A DNA stretch of 64,000 nt from Paenirhodobacter populi (lineage in GTDB: Bacteria > Pseudomonadota > Alphaproteobacteria > Rhodobacterales > Rhodobacteraceae). Below are positions 1 through 18,525 of the stretch, piece after piece. The position numbers and the translations under genes were made by a program. The DNA is taken from the NCBI RefSeq assembly GCF_004022215.1, contig NZ_SAUZ01000014.1:1-64000 (forward strand), given 5' to 3'. Under the pieces are notes generated by a model. That model saw nothing but the letters and a program-made list of their open reading frames with translations, was not told the DNA's origin and searched no databases. Position 1 is the first letter of the stretch. Each line of letters opens with the position of its first letter.

Positions 1-126
1 GTAGGCCTTGAATTCGCCGAAATACTTCGTGATCGCAGCCGTCAGCGTCGTCTTGCCGTGGTCAACGTGGCCGATCGTGCCGATGTTGACGTGCGGTTTC
101 GTCCGTTCAAACTTTGCCTTTGCCAT
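1..126 (-). CDS. tuf: Elongation factor Tu, N-terminal part (cut by window edge)
   Basis: The 42 readable codons start at an ATG and give the EF-Tu N terminus, including the G1 P-loop GHVDHGKTT that binds the phosphates of GTP. EF-Tu carries aminoacyl-tRNA to the ribosomal A site. A clear GGAGG ribosome binding site lies 4-8 nt before the start. The gene follows fusA at a 63-bp gap, the classic end of the str operon (rpsL-rpsG-fusA-tuf). The rest of the protein lies beyond base 1. Alphaproteobacteria often have a second tuf copy elsewhere, which cannot be checked here. Confidence 0.97.
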   Translation of the reverse strand, partial: MAKAKFERTKPHVNIGTIGHVDHGKTTLTAAITKYFGEFKAY

Positions 127-189
127 TATGGCCTCCTGGTGTTCCTGAAACGTGCCGGGCGGCGCCGGGTTGCCCCGGCGCCGTCACGA

Positions 190-2304
<2,115 letters not shown>

Positions 2305-2318
2305 GAGGGCTTCCTCTC

Positions 2319-2792
<474 letters not shown>

Positions 2793-2801
2793 CTACACTC
2801 C

Positions 2802-3173
2802 TCACTTCGGCCGCTTCGCGCCGTATTTCGAACGGCGTTGACGACGGTCCTTGACGCCCTGGGTATCCAGCACACCGCGCAGGATGTGGTAACGGACACC
2901 CGGAAGGTCCTTCACACGGCCGCCGCGGATCAGAACAACCGAGTGTTCCTGCAGGTTGTGCTTTTCGCCCGGGATGTAGGAGATGACCTCGAAGCCGTTC
3001 GTCAGGCGCACCTTGGCGACCTTACGCATAGCCGAGTTCGGTTTCTTCGGCGTCGTGGTGTAGACGCGCGTGCAGACGCCGCGTTTTTGCGGGCACTGCT
3101 GAAGGTGCTGCGACTTGGATCGCACCACCTTGGGCTGCCGCGGCTTGCGGATCAGCTGCTGGATGGTAGGCAT
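2802..3173 (-). CDS. rpsL: 30S ribosomal protein S12
   Basis: This 123-aa S12 sits at the decoding centre and helps control translational accuracy. The conserved segment [19 protein letters not shown] and the later [20 protein letters not shown] are both intact. The two lysines whose replacement classically gives streptomycin resistance (in the PKKPNS and RVKDLPG segments) are the wild-type lysines. It is the first gene of the str operon, behind an approximately 220-nt leader and a good sigma70-type promoter. The start is ATG, preceded by a GGGGA-type ribosome binding site. Confidence 0.98.
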   Translation of the reverse strand: MPTIQQLIRKPRQPKVVRSKSQHLQQCPQKRGVCTRVYTTTPKKPNSAMRKVAKVRLTNGFEVISYIPGEKHNLQEHSVVLIRGGRVKDLPGVRYHILRGVLDTQGVKDRRQRRSKYGAKRPK

Positions 3174-3398
3174 TCGGTTCCCCGTTTTGCTCTGTCAATA
3201 CTCGCATCAGGACCCGGTTGCCCACGTTCCGATGCGCCACTTCTCGACGACATTCCATGCGGATCATGAAACGCCAAATTGCACCGCCTGCCCGAGGGCC
3301 GACGAATGCGCCGAAATCCCAGAGGATCTGGGCTTTCGGCCCGGACCGTACCAGAAATGTCCGCGACGGGCAGACTGCACCCGTCATCAGGTGTCGGG
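3174..3398 (-). promoter_or_regulatory. Leader of the str operon with a long hairpin
   Basis: About 218 nt are predicted to be transcribed before rpsL. The notable structure is a hairpin at 3310-3340: seven pairs (GCCGAAA/TTTCGGC) topped by six more (CCCAGA/TCTGGG) around a three-base loop. It is not followed by a T run, so a simple terminator is unlikely. It could be a processing or regulatory structure. No ORF of interest was seen in it. Confidence 0.4.
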
Positions 3399-3427
3399 GC
3401 TATAGGCGGAGTCGGGGGGCTTGTCAA
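3399..3427 (-). promoter_or_regulatory. Predicted sigma70 promoter of the str operon
   Basis: On the minus strand a perfect -35 box TTGACA (3422-3427) and a TATAGC -10 box (3399-3404) are separated by exactly 17 bp. This places transcription start near 3391. The -35 hexamer contains the TGA stop codon of the upstream PAP2 gene, so the promoter is embedded in the end of that gene. Confidence 0.6.
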
Positions 3428-4170
3428 CTGCGCCCCTCTCCCCCGCGCCGCCACGGCCGTTGGCCCGAGAACAGCGCATAGAGCGCCCATGCCGCCGTCA
3501 GGGTCAGCAGCGCCCCGAACACCGCGTCCGAGGCGAAATGCCGCCCCGCCGAAATCCGCTGCAGGGTGACGAAAACCGGGATCAGCACCGCGACGACGCG
3601 GATATAGCTGCGCTGCCAGCCTTCGAGCCCGCGCCACATCGTGGACGCCAGCCACAACGTGACCGAGAGCGCCACGGCCGAGGATACCTCGCCCGAGACG
3701 AAGGAACAGTTGCGCTGGCACTGGTCGGTGATCTCGCCCGCGCGGGTAAAGAGGCTGTCGCCGCCGAACTCGACGATATTCGCAGGACGCGCCCGGCCGG
3801 AATAGGCCTTGAGCACGCCATTCGCCATCAGCACCGGGGCGATCAGGAACACCGACCAGATATAGGCCCAGGCCCGCGCCGGCATCCCCAGAACCGGCCT
3901 GCGCCGCGCCAGAGACCGCAGACAGGCCACCAGCGCGATCACGAAAACCACGATCTCGATGTCCCACAGCAGGTTGCGCAGGAGATCCCACAGCTCGCGG
4001 TTACCCAGCGGAAAGCCGGTTCCGCTCCGCCAGAACGCCGCGCTGATCCACAGGTCGATCGAGGGCACGCCCACGAACAGCGCCACCGATGCGATCCACG
4101 CCGCCAGCAGCCAGCGCCCCGTCCGCTCGAAATCAAGGCCGGGCAGCAAGGCACCCTCCGTCCACCACAT
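3424..4170 (-). CDS. PAP2-family membrane phosphatase (lipid phosphatase)
   Basis: A 248-aa integral membrane protein with about five to six hydrophobic helices. PAP2 motif 1 reads KAYSGRARP (K-x6-RP) and motif 3 reads RISAGRHFASD, with the catalytic His and its Asp partner. Motif 2, normally PSGH, reads SFVSGEVSS, so the usual His is Glu. Such enzymes remove phosphate from lipid A or undecaprenyl-type lipids at the periplasmic face. It overlaps the ArnT-like gene upstream and is probably the last gene of the cassette. Start choice is open: ATG at 4170 has no clear ribosome binding site, whereas an in-frame TTG at 4149 lies 5 nt after a perfect GGAGG. Confidence 0.82.
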   Translation of the reverse strand: MWWTEGALLPGLDFERTGRWLLAAWIASVALFVGVPSIDLWISAAFWRSGTGFPLGNRELWDLLRNLLWDIEIVVFVIALVACLRSLARRRPVLGMPARAWAYIWSVFLIAPVLMANGVLKAYSGRARPANIVEFGGDSLFTRAGEITDQCQRNCSFVSGEVSSAVALSVTLWLASTMWRGLEGWQRSYIRVVAVLIPVFVTLQRISAGRHFASDAVFGALLTLTAAWALYALFSGQRPWRRGGEGRS

Positions 4171-5554
4171 AGGGGATGATCTGCCGGTCGGACCAGACGC
4201 CCGAGGTGGCAAGGATCCCGGCGGGCGGTATCGCCCCCGCGCCGCAATCCAGAGGCTCGCGGCGGAGCACCAGAATGCGGCCGTCGAACCCCTCGGGCAG
4301 CGGGAAGGTCTGTTCGTAATAGTTGCGCGGGCGTCCCTCGTTCCGCGGAGCATAGATCGTCACACCGGAATCGCGCCCGGTGTAGAACAGATCGGCCAGA
4401 ATATCGCGGTCGTCGGCATAGACCGGCACGCCGTCGGCCTGTGCCAACGCGAGGATGCGGGTGCTCAGCTCCTCCCGTCCCAGATAGCGGTTCAGGAGCG
4501 GCTTGCCGTTCACCACCGGCCAAGGCGCCAGCACCGTCAGCACAGGGATCGTCACCGTGACGATCAGGTTGAACGCGAGCGCCAGCCACCGCCCCCACCG
4601 CGGCAACACCAGCACCGCCAGCACCGTCCCGGCGAAGTAGGCGGCCACCGCCCAGTTGGCATAGGCCTTGCCAAGGGCCGCCTGCACCGTCACCGCGATC
4701 AGTGGCGGCACCGACAGCAGCGCCAGCGCCCGGGCATCCGCGCCCTTGCGGAAATAGCCCACCAGCAGCGCGACCATCGCCACCGGGCCGAAGACGCCGA
4801 ACTGGCTGCCGAAAAATTCCGCCATCCGGCCGAAATTCAGCCCCGCGCCGCCGCGCACCCAGCCCACATTGTCCATCGTATGTTCAACGGTGGCCAGCTT
4901 GTGCGTCAGGTTCCACACCACATTGGGCGAGATGACGACCGCGAAGGCCAGCACCATCAGCGCCGCATTGCCCCATCCGATCCGCCGCCCGGGCACGGCG
5001 ATCATCGCCAGCCCCGCCCCGATCAGGAAATAGATCGCCGCATATTTCGCCATGAAGGCCGCGCCGATCGCCGCCCCGGCGGCAAGGGCAAAGACCGGTC
5101 GACGATCCTCGCCGCAGCGCCAGAAGAACAGGAGGGCGAGCGCGAAGAACGGCGCCATGATCGTGTCGGTCGAGATCATCACCGTGCCGACGCCGACGAA
5201 AGGCAGCGTCACATAGAGCGCCGCCGTCCAGATCGCCGCCGAACGCCCCGCGATCCGCGCCGCCAGCGCCGCAAGGATCAGCGCGGTCGCCGCATGGAAC
5301 AGCGTCCCCGGCATCCGCACCCAGAACGGCGCATCCGACGCCAGCCGGGTCACCAGACCGATCACCCAGCCGATCAGCGGCGGCTTGGAATAATAGCCGA
5401 AATCGAGCCGCTGCCCCCAGAGCCAGTATTGCGTCTCGTCGACGAACAGATCCGTCCGGTCGAACGCCAGCATCACCAGCCGGAAGACGGTGACCGCCAG
5501 CACGACGAGCAGCGCTGGCCTCAGCCAGCCGGTGTCACTTGCGTCGTTTCGCAT
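4133..5554 (-). CDS. ArnT-like glycosyltransferase family 39/83 membrane protein
   Basis: This 473-aa protein has an N-terminal transmembrane helix followed by the loop DRTDLFVDETQYWLWGQRL. That loop carries the Asp and Glu typical of PMT/ArnT enzymes that take sugars from polyprenyl phosphate. Roughly ten further hydrophobic helices follow, then a soluble C-terminal periplasmic domain. The family transfers a sugar from a lipid carrier to lipid A, a protein or another envelope acceptor. It overlaps the LAB_N gene (20 bp) and the PAP2 gene. With the upstream GT2 enzyme it forms a donor-synthesis plus transfer pair. The sugar and acceptor cannot be told from sequence. Confidence 0.85.
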   Translation of the reverse strand: MRNDASDTGWLRPALLVVLAVTVFRLVMLAFDRTDLFVDETQYWLWGQRLDFGYYSKPPLIGWVIGLVTRLASDAPFWVRMPGTLFHAATALILAALAARIAGRSAAIWTAALYVTLPFVGVGTVMISTDTIMAPFFALALLFFWRCGEDRRPVFALAAGAAIGAAFMAKYAAIYFLIGAGLAMIAVPGRRIGWGNAALMVLAFAVVISPNVVWNLTHKLATVEHTMDNVGWVRGGAGLNFGRMAEFFGSQFGVFGPVAMVALLVGYFRKGADARALALLSVPPLIAVTVQAALGKAYANWAVAAYFAGTVLAVLVLPRWGRWLALAFNLIVTVTIPVLTVLAPWPVVNGKPLLNRYLGREELSTRILALAQADGVPVYADDRDILADLFYTGRDSGVTIYAPRNEGRPRNYYEQTFPLPEGFDGRILVLRREPLDCGAGAIPPAGILATSGVWSDRQIIPYVVDGGCLAARP

Positions 5555-5837
5555 GGATCAGCCAAAGGTTACGCATGTAGATGATCACCCCAAGCCCCTG
5601 CCCAAGGATAAAGACCGGATCGGCGCGATAGATCGCATAGCTCAGCAGCATCACCCCGCCCGCGAGCGAGAAATACCAGAAGGCCACCGGCATCACCGAA
5701 TCCCGCGCCCGTTCCGAGGCGATCCATTGCACCAGAAACCGCGCGGTGAACATCAGTTGCGCCGCCAGCCCGAAAAGGACCCACATCAGCTCGCCCGCCG
5801 AGTTGACGTGGAGAACGCGCTCAAGCCATTCGGTCAT
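5535..5837 (-). CDS. Lipid-A-disaccharide synthase N-terminal domain-like (LAB_N) membrane protein
   Basis: A 100-aa protein with three predicted membrane helices: GELMWVLFGLAAQLMFTARF, the PVAFWYFSLAGG region and the DPVFILGQGLG region. The pattern FTARFLVQWIASERARDSVMP is typical of the small LAB_N family. These proteins are found beside GT2 and ArnT-like enzymes and are thought to help lipid-linked sugars cross the membrane. I chose the ATG at 5837 because it overlaps the TGA of the GT2 gene (ATGA). An upstream extension to 5885 would lie inside that gene. No catalytic motif is visible. Confidence 0.82.
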   Translation of the reverse strand: MTEWLERVLHVNSAGELMWVLFGLAAQLMFTARFLVQWIASERARDSVMPVAFWYFSLAGGVMLLSYAIYRADPVFILGQGLGVIIYMRNLWLIHAKRRK

Positions 5838-6559
5838 TTCGTCACCTCGGTCGGGCGGGATTTCTTGCGCCGCCGGATCAGCCACGCAACGCCCATCAGG
5901 TCGCTGATGCTGACAAGCCCGCGTTGCAGGTTGGAATAATGCGACCGGCCGCCGCCCCGCGCCCGGTGGCTGACATCGACATGCGCCACCTGCCAGCCGT
6001 CGCGCGCGAACAGCGCCGGCAGATAGCGGTGCATATGGTCGAAATAGGGAAGCGCCAGAAACGGTTCGCGCCGGAACGCCTTCAGCCCGCAGCCGGTATC
6101 GCGGGTGCCGTCATGCAACACGCGCGCCCGTATCCAGTTGGCGAATTTCGAGGCGAGCTTCTTCGACAGCGTGTCCTGCCGCCCGACCCGCTGCCCCGCG
6201 ACCAGAGCCACCGCCTCGGATCCCGGCGCGAACAGCGGCGCCACCAGCTTCGGCAGTTCCTCGGGCGGGTTCTGCCCGTCGCCATCGAGCGTCGCGCAGA
6301 TCGGCGACCGCGCCGCCTGCACCCCCGAATGGACCGCCGCCGACTGCCCGCCGGACCGGTCGTTGCGCAGCACCCGCAGCCGCGGTGCCCGCGCAAGCCG
6401 CGCCTTGAGGATCGCCTCCATCCCGTCGTCCGAGGCGTCATCGACCACGATCACCTCGTAATTGAACGACGGCGCAAGCGCCGCGTCGATGCCGTCGAGC
6501 AAGGCTTCTATGTTCTCCGCCTCGTTCTTGGCAGGGATCACGATGGAAAGATCGGTCAT
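5834..6559 (-). CDS. GT2 glycosyltransferase, dolichyl/undecaprenyl-phosphate sugar synthase type
   Basis: This 241-aa soluble or membrane-associated enzyme begins MTDLSIVIPAKNEAENIEAL and has VVDDASDDG and LDGDGQNPPEEL, the GT-A nucleotide-sugar and metal-binding motifs of DPM1/ArnC-type synthases. These enzymes load a sugar from a nucleotide donor onto polyprenyl phosphate on the cytoplasmic face. It lacks the C-terminal membrane helices seen in some ArnC proteins. It is the first gene of the four-gene cassette, translationally coupled to the LAB_N gene by ATGA. Which sugar is used is unknown. Confidence 0.88.
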   Translation of the reverse strand: MTDLSIVIPAKNEAENIEALLDGIDAALAPSFNYEVIVVDDASDDGMEAILKARLARAPRLRVLRNDRSGGQSAAVHSGVQAARSPICATLDGDGQNPPEELPKLVAPLFAPGSEAVALVAGQRVGRQDTLSKKLASKFANWIRARVLHDGTRDTGCGLKAFRREPFLALPYFDHMHRYLPALFARDGWQVAHVDVSHRARGGGRSHYSNLQRGLVSISDLMGVAWLIRRRKKSRPTEVTK

Positions 6560-6664
6560 CAGGAAAGGCCCTTTCGCCCGGGGTCGCGAGCGGCCTTCTC
6601 TTACCCGCTGTCCGGTTCAATGTAAACGCGGCTGTCCGGGTTCCACAGGAACGTCATCCGGCTG

Positions 6665-6693
6665 ACATAACCCCCCGGAAGAGCAGGGTTCAA
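6665..6693 (-). promoter_or_regulatory. Possible promoter of the glycosylation cassette
   Basis: TTGAAC (6688-6693) and TTATGT (6665-6670) are 17 bp apart on the minus strand. They sit between the rpoC terminator and the GT2 gene. The boxes are only moderate matches. Confidence 0.35.
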
Positions 6694-6745
6694 AGCCCCC
6701 GCCGCGGACCGGAAAGACGGTGTTTCCGGCCCTGAGACGCATATG

Positions 6746-6776
6746 AAAAAGCCCCGCGCGATCGCTCGCACGGGGC
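6746..6776 (-). terminator. Intrinsic terminator after rpoC
   Basis: Read on the minus strand, GCCCCG and GCGA pair with TCGC and CGGGGC around a short loop with one mismatch. The stem is followed directly by five Ts. It lies 24 bp past the rpoC stop and should separate the rpo operon from the glycosylation cassette. Confidence 0.8.
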
Positions 6777-6799
6777 CGATGTCAGGGAATCCGCAGGGA

Positions 6800-11029
<4,230 letters not shown>

Positions 11030-11075
11030 CTAATTCCTTGAATGAGGAGGGAAAGGGGGATGAGCGCCGCGGCGC

Positions 11076-15212
<4,137 letters not shown>

Positions 15213-15348
15213 GCTCGTCGTGACCTTTCGTCTCTTCGCGGGTGCGCATCGTCGGGGCCCGGTGCGCGCCGCAGGCGAATGAAGGGGGGTGCGGTTCCAT
15301 ACCTGCCCCCCGTCCCACCGGAAGGCTCCCGAACCGCGTCGCCGCCTT

Positions 15349-15414
15349 GGAGAAGGCTCTGGGGCGAAAGCCCTCTCCGAGACAGCTAAAGCCGGGCCCG
15401 GGAAACCCGGACCC
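15349..15414 (-). promoter_or_regulatory. Two hairpins in the rplL-rpoB spacer (attenuator candidate)
   Basis: On the minus strand the first hairpin (15394-15414) is a nine-pair stem GGGTCCGGG/CCCGGGCCC with a TTT loop, followed by GGCTTTAGC. The second (15349-15378) pairs GGAGA with TCTCC and GGCT with AGCC. The position matches the partial terminator and processing site between rplL and rpoB in E. coli, which lowers polymerase synthesis relative to ribosomal proteins. The function is inferred from position and structure. Confidence 0.45.
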
Positions 15415-15455
15415 AGCTCTTTTCAGTGAAGAGGATGCGGACGCATCCTGCCCGA

Positions 15456-15827
15456 TTACTTGAGCTCGACCTTGGCGCCAGCAGCTTCAAGCTTCGTCTT
15501 GATCTCTTCGGCTTCGGCCTTCGCCGCGCCTTCCTTGACCTTGCCGCCAGCTTCGACCAGATCCTTGGCTTCTTTCAGGCCAAGACCGGTGATCGCGCGA
15601 ACTTCCTTGATCACGTTGATCTTGTTCGCACCGGCTTCGACGAGAACGACGTCGAATTCGGTCTTTTCTTCAGCGGCTTCGGCAGCAGCAGCCGGGCCGG
15701 CAACCATGACGGCGCCACCGGCAGCCGGCTCGATGCCGTATTCGTCCTTCAGGATCGTCTTCAGTTCTTGGGCTTCAAGCAGCGTCAGGTTGACGATTTG
15801 CTCAGCAAGGGCTTTAAGATCGGCCAT
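15456..15827 (-). CDS. rplL: 50S ribosomal protein L7/L12
   Basis: This 123-aa stalk protein has an N-terminal helical dimerisation domain, an Ala/Gly-rich hinge (residues about 36-54) and the C-terminal domain that recruits translation factors ([39 protein letters not shown]). It forms the flexible ribosomal stalk together with L10. It is 69 bp downstream of rplJ, in the usual rplJL order. The composition is strongly Ala/Glu/Lys-rich, as expected. Confidence 0.98.
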   Translation of the reverse strand: MADLKALAEQIVNLTLLEAQELKTILKDEYGIEPAAGGAVMVAGPAAAAEAAEEKTEFDVVLVEAGANKINVIKEVRAITGLGLKEAKDLVEAGGKVKEGAAKAEAEEIKTKLEAAGAKVELK

Positions 15828-15896
15828 TTTTCCGTTCCATTCCGATATAGGGTTTTTCCAACGTCGCGTTCAGTGCGACGCCGGCAATTGATTGCT

Positions 15897-16412
15897 TCAG
15901 GCGGCTTCCCGCTCCTCAAGAGTCTTGAGGATACCCGCGATGTTGGAAGCAGGCGCGCCGATGGCGCCGGCGATGTTCGAGGCGGGCGCACCGATGCAGC
16001 CGACGATCGAAGCGATAAGCTCCTCACGCGACGGCATCTGGGCGACGACCTTGACACCGGCCGGATCCAGAGCCGTGTCACCCATCGCCCCGCCGAGGAT
16101 CACGAACTTGTCGTTCGCCTTGGCATAGGCATCCGCGACCTTGGCAGCAGCCACCGGGTCTTCGGAATAGGTGAGAACGGTCATACCCGTCAGAAGTTGG
16201 CCCATGCTTGCGCAGGGTTTGCCTTCCAGGGCGATCTTGGCGAGCGTGTTCTTGGCAACGCGCACAGAACCCCCGACTTCGCGCATTTTCGCGCGGAGGT
16301 CCTGCATCTGAGCAACCGTCATGCCGGCGTAGTGGGCAACCACCACGACGCCAGAGCTTTCGAAGATCTGGCCGAGTTCCTCGACCACTTTCTCTTTCTG
16401 GGCTCTATCCAC
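15897..16412 (-). CDS. rplJ: 50S ribosomal protein L10
   Basis: This 171-aa L10 anchors the L7/L12 stalk to 23S rRNA and, with L12, represses its own mRNA in known systems. The readable conserved stretch is [20 protein letters not shown], followed by [20 protein letters not shown]. The start codon is GTG (16410-16412), with GGAG 8-11 nt before it. It is preceded by a roughly 205-nt leader and its own promoter, so rplJL-rpoBC is transcribed separately from rplKA. Confidence 0.98.
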   Translation of the reverse strand: MDRAQKEKVVEELGQIFESSGVVVVAHYAGMTVAQMQDLRAKMREVGGSVRVAKNTLAKIALEGKPCASMGQLLTGMTVLTYSEDPVAAAKVADAYAKANDKFVILGGAMGDTALDPAGVKVVAQMPSREELIASIVGCIGAPASNIAGAIGAPASNIAGILKTLEEREAA

Positions 16413-16621
16413 GGTTACACTCCAAGTTTGGGGGTTTCCCCCCGGCTCTCATTTTCCCTGGGCGAATGCCCGGGGTCGGGTCCGATGAAGGTCCCGAGAA
16501 GATCGCCCGAGGCGAACCCCGGATTATTCTCAGTTCCCATCTCAGGCAGGAAATTAAGCCCCGAAAGGCACCCACCGTCTCGGACGACGCGCGCGCACCC
16601 CCGAATCGGAGATGACACACG
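16413..16621 (-). promoter_or_regulatory. rplJ leader, probable L10-binding autoregulatory RNA
   Basis: A long untranslated leader precedes rplJ. It contains CTTAATTTCCTGCCTGAGAT and a nearby CCGAGACGGTGGGTGCC segment, which resemble the kink-turn region of bacterial L10 leaders. Further down, CGGGCATTCGCCCAGG forms a local hairpin. Autoregulation by L10-L12 is known for this leader class; the match here is by eye only. Confidence 0.5.
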
Positions 16622-16628
16622 AGCGGCT

Positions 16629-16657
16629 CATATAGGCTTTGTTTACGGGCTTGCCAA
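16629..16657 (-). promoter_or_regulatory. Predicted promoter of rplJL-rpoBC
   Basis: TTGGCA (16652-16657) and TATATG (16629-16634) are spaced by 17 bp on the minus strand, placing transcription start near 16621. It lies between the SMR efflux gene and rplJ, so the big rplJL-rpoBC operon does not depend on read-through from rplA. Confidence 0.6.
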
Positions 16658-16676
16658 GTCCAAACCTGTCGGGGCG

Positions 16677-16997
16677 TCAATGCCCGCCCGACAGTTTCAT
16701 CAGCACGATCCCCGAAACGATCAGCCCCGCGGCCAGCAGACGCAGGGGCGAAACCGCCTCGCCCAGCACCACGATCCCGACGACGAAGGCGCCCGCCGCG
16801 CCGATCCCCGTCCAGATCGAATAGGCCGTGCCGAGCGGCAGCGACCGCATCGCGAAGGCCAGCAGGCCAAAGCTCGCGCCCATGCCGGCAAGCGTGATGA
16901 CGGAGGGAATCAGCAGCGTGAAGCCCTCCGACCGCTTCATGAAATAGGCCCAGAGGATTTCGAGGATGCCGGCGGCCACCAGACAGATCCATGCCAT
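16677..16997 (-). CDS. Small multidrug resistance (SMR) efflux transporter, EmrE/SugE type
   Basis: A 106-aa protein with four hydrophobic helices, starting MAWICLVAAGILEILWAYFM. Glu13 corresponds to the essential Glu14 of EmrE, which binds proton and substrate in turn. [17 protein letters not shown] in helix 3 is diagnostic of the family. SMR proteins export cationic antiseptics, dyes or guanidinium. The ATG at 16997 is preferred over a TTG 18 bp upstream. It sits alone between rplA and rplJ, an unusual place. A 106-bp part of it (16751-16856) recurs exactly at 19875-19980 in the opposite orientation. Confidence 0.9.
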   Translation of the reverse strand: MAWICLVAAGILEILWAYFMKRSEGFTLLIPSVITLAGMGASFGLLAFAMRSLPLGTAYSIWTGIGAAGAFVVGIVVLGEAVSPLRLLAAGLIVSGIVLMKLSGGH

Positions 16998-17106
16998 GAC
17001 GTCAATCCATTGCAAGCCGGGTCGTCCCGGATTGTCGCCAGAATGGAGAGGCCGTCCTCCGCGCCCTATCTGGGGTCGCCCGCCGCCCGCCGCAAGACCT
17101 CCCTGC

Positions 17107-17168
17107 CTTCATCTTTCCTCAAATATCCCGGGGTGAATTGGCCAAGGGCCAAGAGGGGCAGCGCCCCT
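17107..17168 (-). repeat. Dispersed 3'-end repeat, copy A (subtype II)
   Basis: Read on the minus strand it has an AGGGGC/GCCCCT hairpin, a variable hairpin TTGGCC-ctt-GGCCAA, then AATTCACCCCGGGATATTT and GGAAAGATGAAG. It lies downstream of rplA, beyond the terminator, on the same strand. Confidence 0.75.
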
Positions 17169-17236
17169 TCCGCCCCCGCCACCCGCGCCGCGATGCGGTC
17201 CTGAACCGCCCCCGCCCGTCTCAGGACCCCCAACGC

Positions 17237-17261
17237 AAAAGGGCGCGCCATCGGCGCGCCC
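17237..17261 (-). terminator. Intrinsic terminator after rplA
   Basis: Minus-strand stem GGGCGCGCC/GGCGCGCCC, perfect over nine pairs with a three-base CGA or GAT-like loop. It is followed by TTTT and lies 23 bp past the rplA stop. Confidence 0.8.
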
Positions 17262-17283
17262 TTCGCATTCATGCGATCGTCGA

Positions 17284-17979
17284 TCAGTTCGCCGTCGTCG
17301 TCAGGTCGAGCGTGACGCCCGGACCCATCGTCGAGGACAGCGAGACCTTCTTCACATAGGTGCCCTTGGCGCCGGTCGGCTTCGCCTTCGACACTGCCTC
17401 GACGAAGGCGCGGACGTTCTGCGCCAGCGCTTCCTCGGTGAACGAGACCTTGCCGATGCCGCCGTGGATCACGCCGGCCTTTTCGACCTTGAACTGCACT
17501 TCACCGCCCTTCGCGGCCTTGACCGCGTTGGCGACATCCATGGTCACCGTGCCGACCTTCGGGTTCGGCATCAGGTTGCGCGGCCCGAGGATCTTGCCCA
17601 GACGGCCGACCAGCGGCATCATGTCCGGCGTCGCGATGCAGCGATCGAACTCGATCTTGCCCGACTGGATGGTTTCCATCAGGTCTTCCGCACCGACGAT
17701 ATCCGCACCGGCTTCCTTGGCTTCGTCAGCCTTGGCGCCACGCGCGAACACGGCGACGCGGACGGTCTTGCCCGTGCCGTTCGGCAGCTGCACCACGCCG
17801 CGGACCATCTGGTCGGCGTAACGCGGGTCGACCCCGAGGTTCATGGCGATTTCCAGCGTCTCGTCGAACTTGGCCGAGGCGGAGGTCTTGATCAGCTTGA
17901 CAGCCTCTTCAACCGAGAGGTTGGTCTTGCCGTCGAAAGCGGCGCGCGCGGCGACCGTGCGTTTACCCAGCTTTGCCAT
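17284..17979 (-). CDS. rplA: 50S ribosomal protein L1
   Basis: This 231-aa L1 forms the mobile L1 stalk that guides deacylated tRNA out of the E site. The conserved block [20 protein letters not shown] is clear, as is the N-terminal [19 protein letters not shown]. It begins 3 bp after rplK, giving the standard rplKA pair, and ends at a strong terminator. In other bacteria L1 represses translation of rplKA by binding near the rplK start; no specific L1 site was searched for here. Confidence 0.98.
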   Translation of the reverse strand: MAKLGKRTVAARAAFDGKTNLSVEEAVKLIKTSASAKFDETLEIAMNLGVDPRYADQMVRGVVQLPNGTGKTVRVAVFARGAKADEAKEAGADIVGAEDLMETIQSGKIEFDRCIATPDMMPLVGRLGKILGPRNLMPNPKVGTVTMDVANAVKAAKGGEVQFKVEKAGVIHGGIGKVSFTEEALAQNVRAFVEAVSKAKPTGAKGTYVKKVSLSSTMGPGVTLDLTTTAN

Positions 17980-17982
17980 GAC

Positions 17983-18435
17983 TTACCCCTTCACCTCGAT
18001 ACCGGCCGACTTGGCCGAACCCAGAATGATCTGCATCGCGGCTTCGATGTCGTTCGCGTTCAGATCCTTCATCTTGGCTTCGGCGATCTCGCGGATCTGC
18101 GCCACGGTCACCGTCCCGGCGGTTTCGTGGCCCGGCTTGACCGACCCTTTCGGACGGTTGCGCTTGCCGACCGGCTTCAGACCGGCGGCCTTCTTCAGCA
18201 TGAAGGAGGCGGGCGAGGTCTTCGTCTCGAAGGTGAACGACTTGTCGGCGTAATAGGTGATCACGACCGGAGTGGGCGTGCCCTGCTCCAGCTCCTGCGT
18301 GCGCGCGTTGAACGCCTTGCAGAATTCCATGATGTTGATCCCGCGCTGACCGAGCGCCGGGCCGACGGGCGGGGAGGGATTGGCTTGCCCCGCCTTGATT
18401 TGCAGCTTGAGCTGCCCGATTACTTTCTTGGCCAT
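17983..18435 (-). CDS. rplK: 50S ribosomal protein L11
   Basis: This 150-aa L11 belongs to the GTPase-associated centre and is needed for stringent-response signalling in well-studied bacteria. The conserved N-terminal region contains [19 protein letters not shown] and [15 protein letters not shown]. The C-terminal RNA-binding domain holds KSAGIEVKG at its end. It is slightly longer than the 142-aa E. coli protein because of a few extra residues before [15 protein letters not shown]. It is cotranscribed with rplA and preceded by nusG at a 90-bp gap containing a GC-rich palindromic stretch. Confidence 0.98.
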   Translation of the reverse strand: MAKKVIGQLKLQIKAGQANPSPPVGPALGQRGINIMEFCKAFNARTQELEQGTPTPVVITYYADKSFTFETKTSPASFMLKKAAGLKPVGKRNRPKGSVKPGHETAGTVTVAQIREIAEAKMKDLNANDIEAAMQIILGSAKSAGIEVKG

Positions 18436-18525
18436 CTGGCCTTCTCCTTATCACTGCCGCCCGGATGCGGGCGAAGTTTAGCGGTCCGGCCCCGGTTTCC
18501 CGGGCACCTCCCGCGGCTCCTCACG

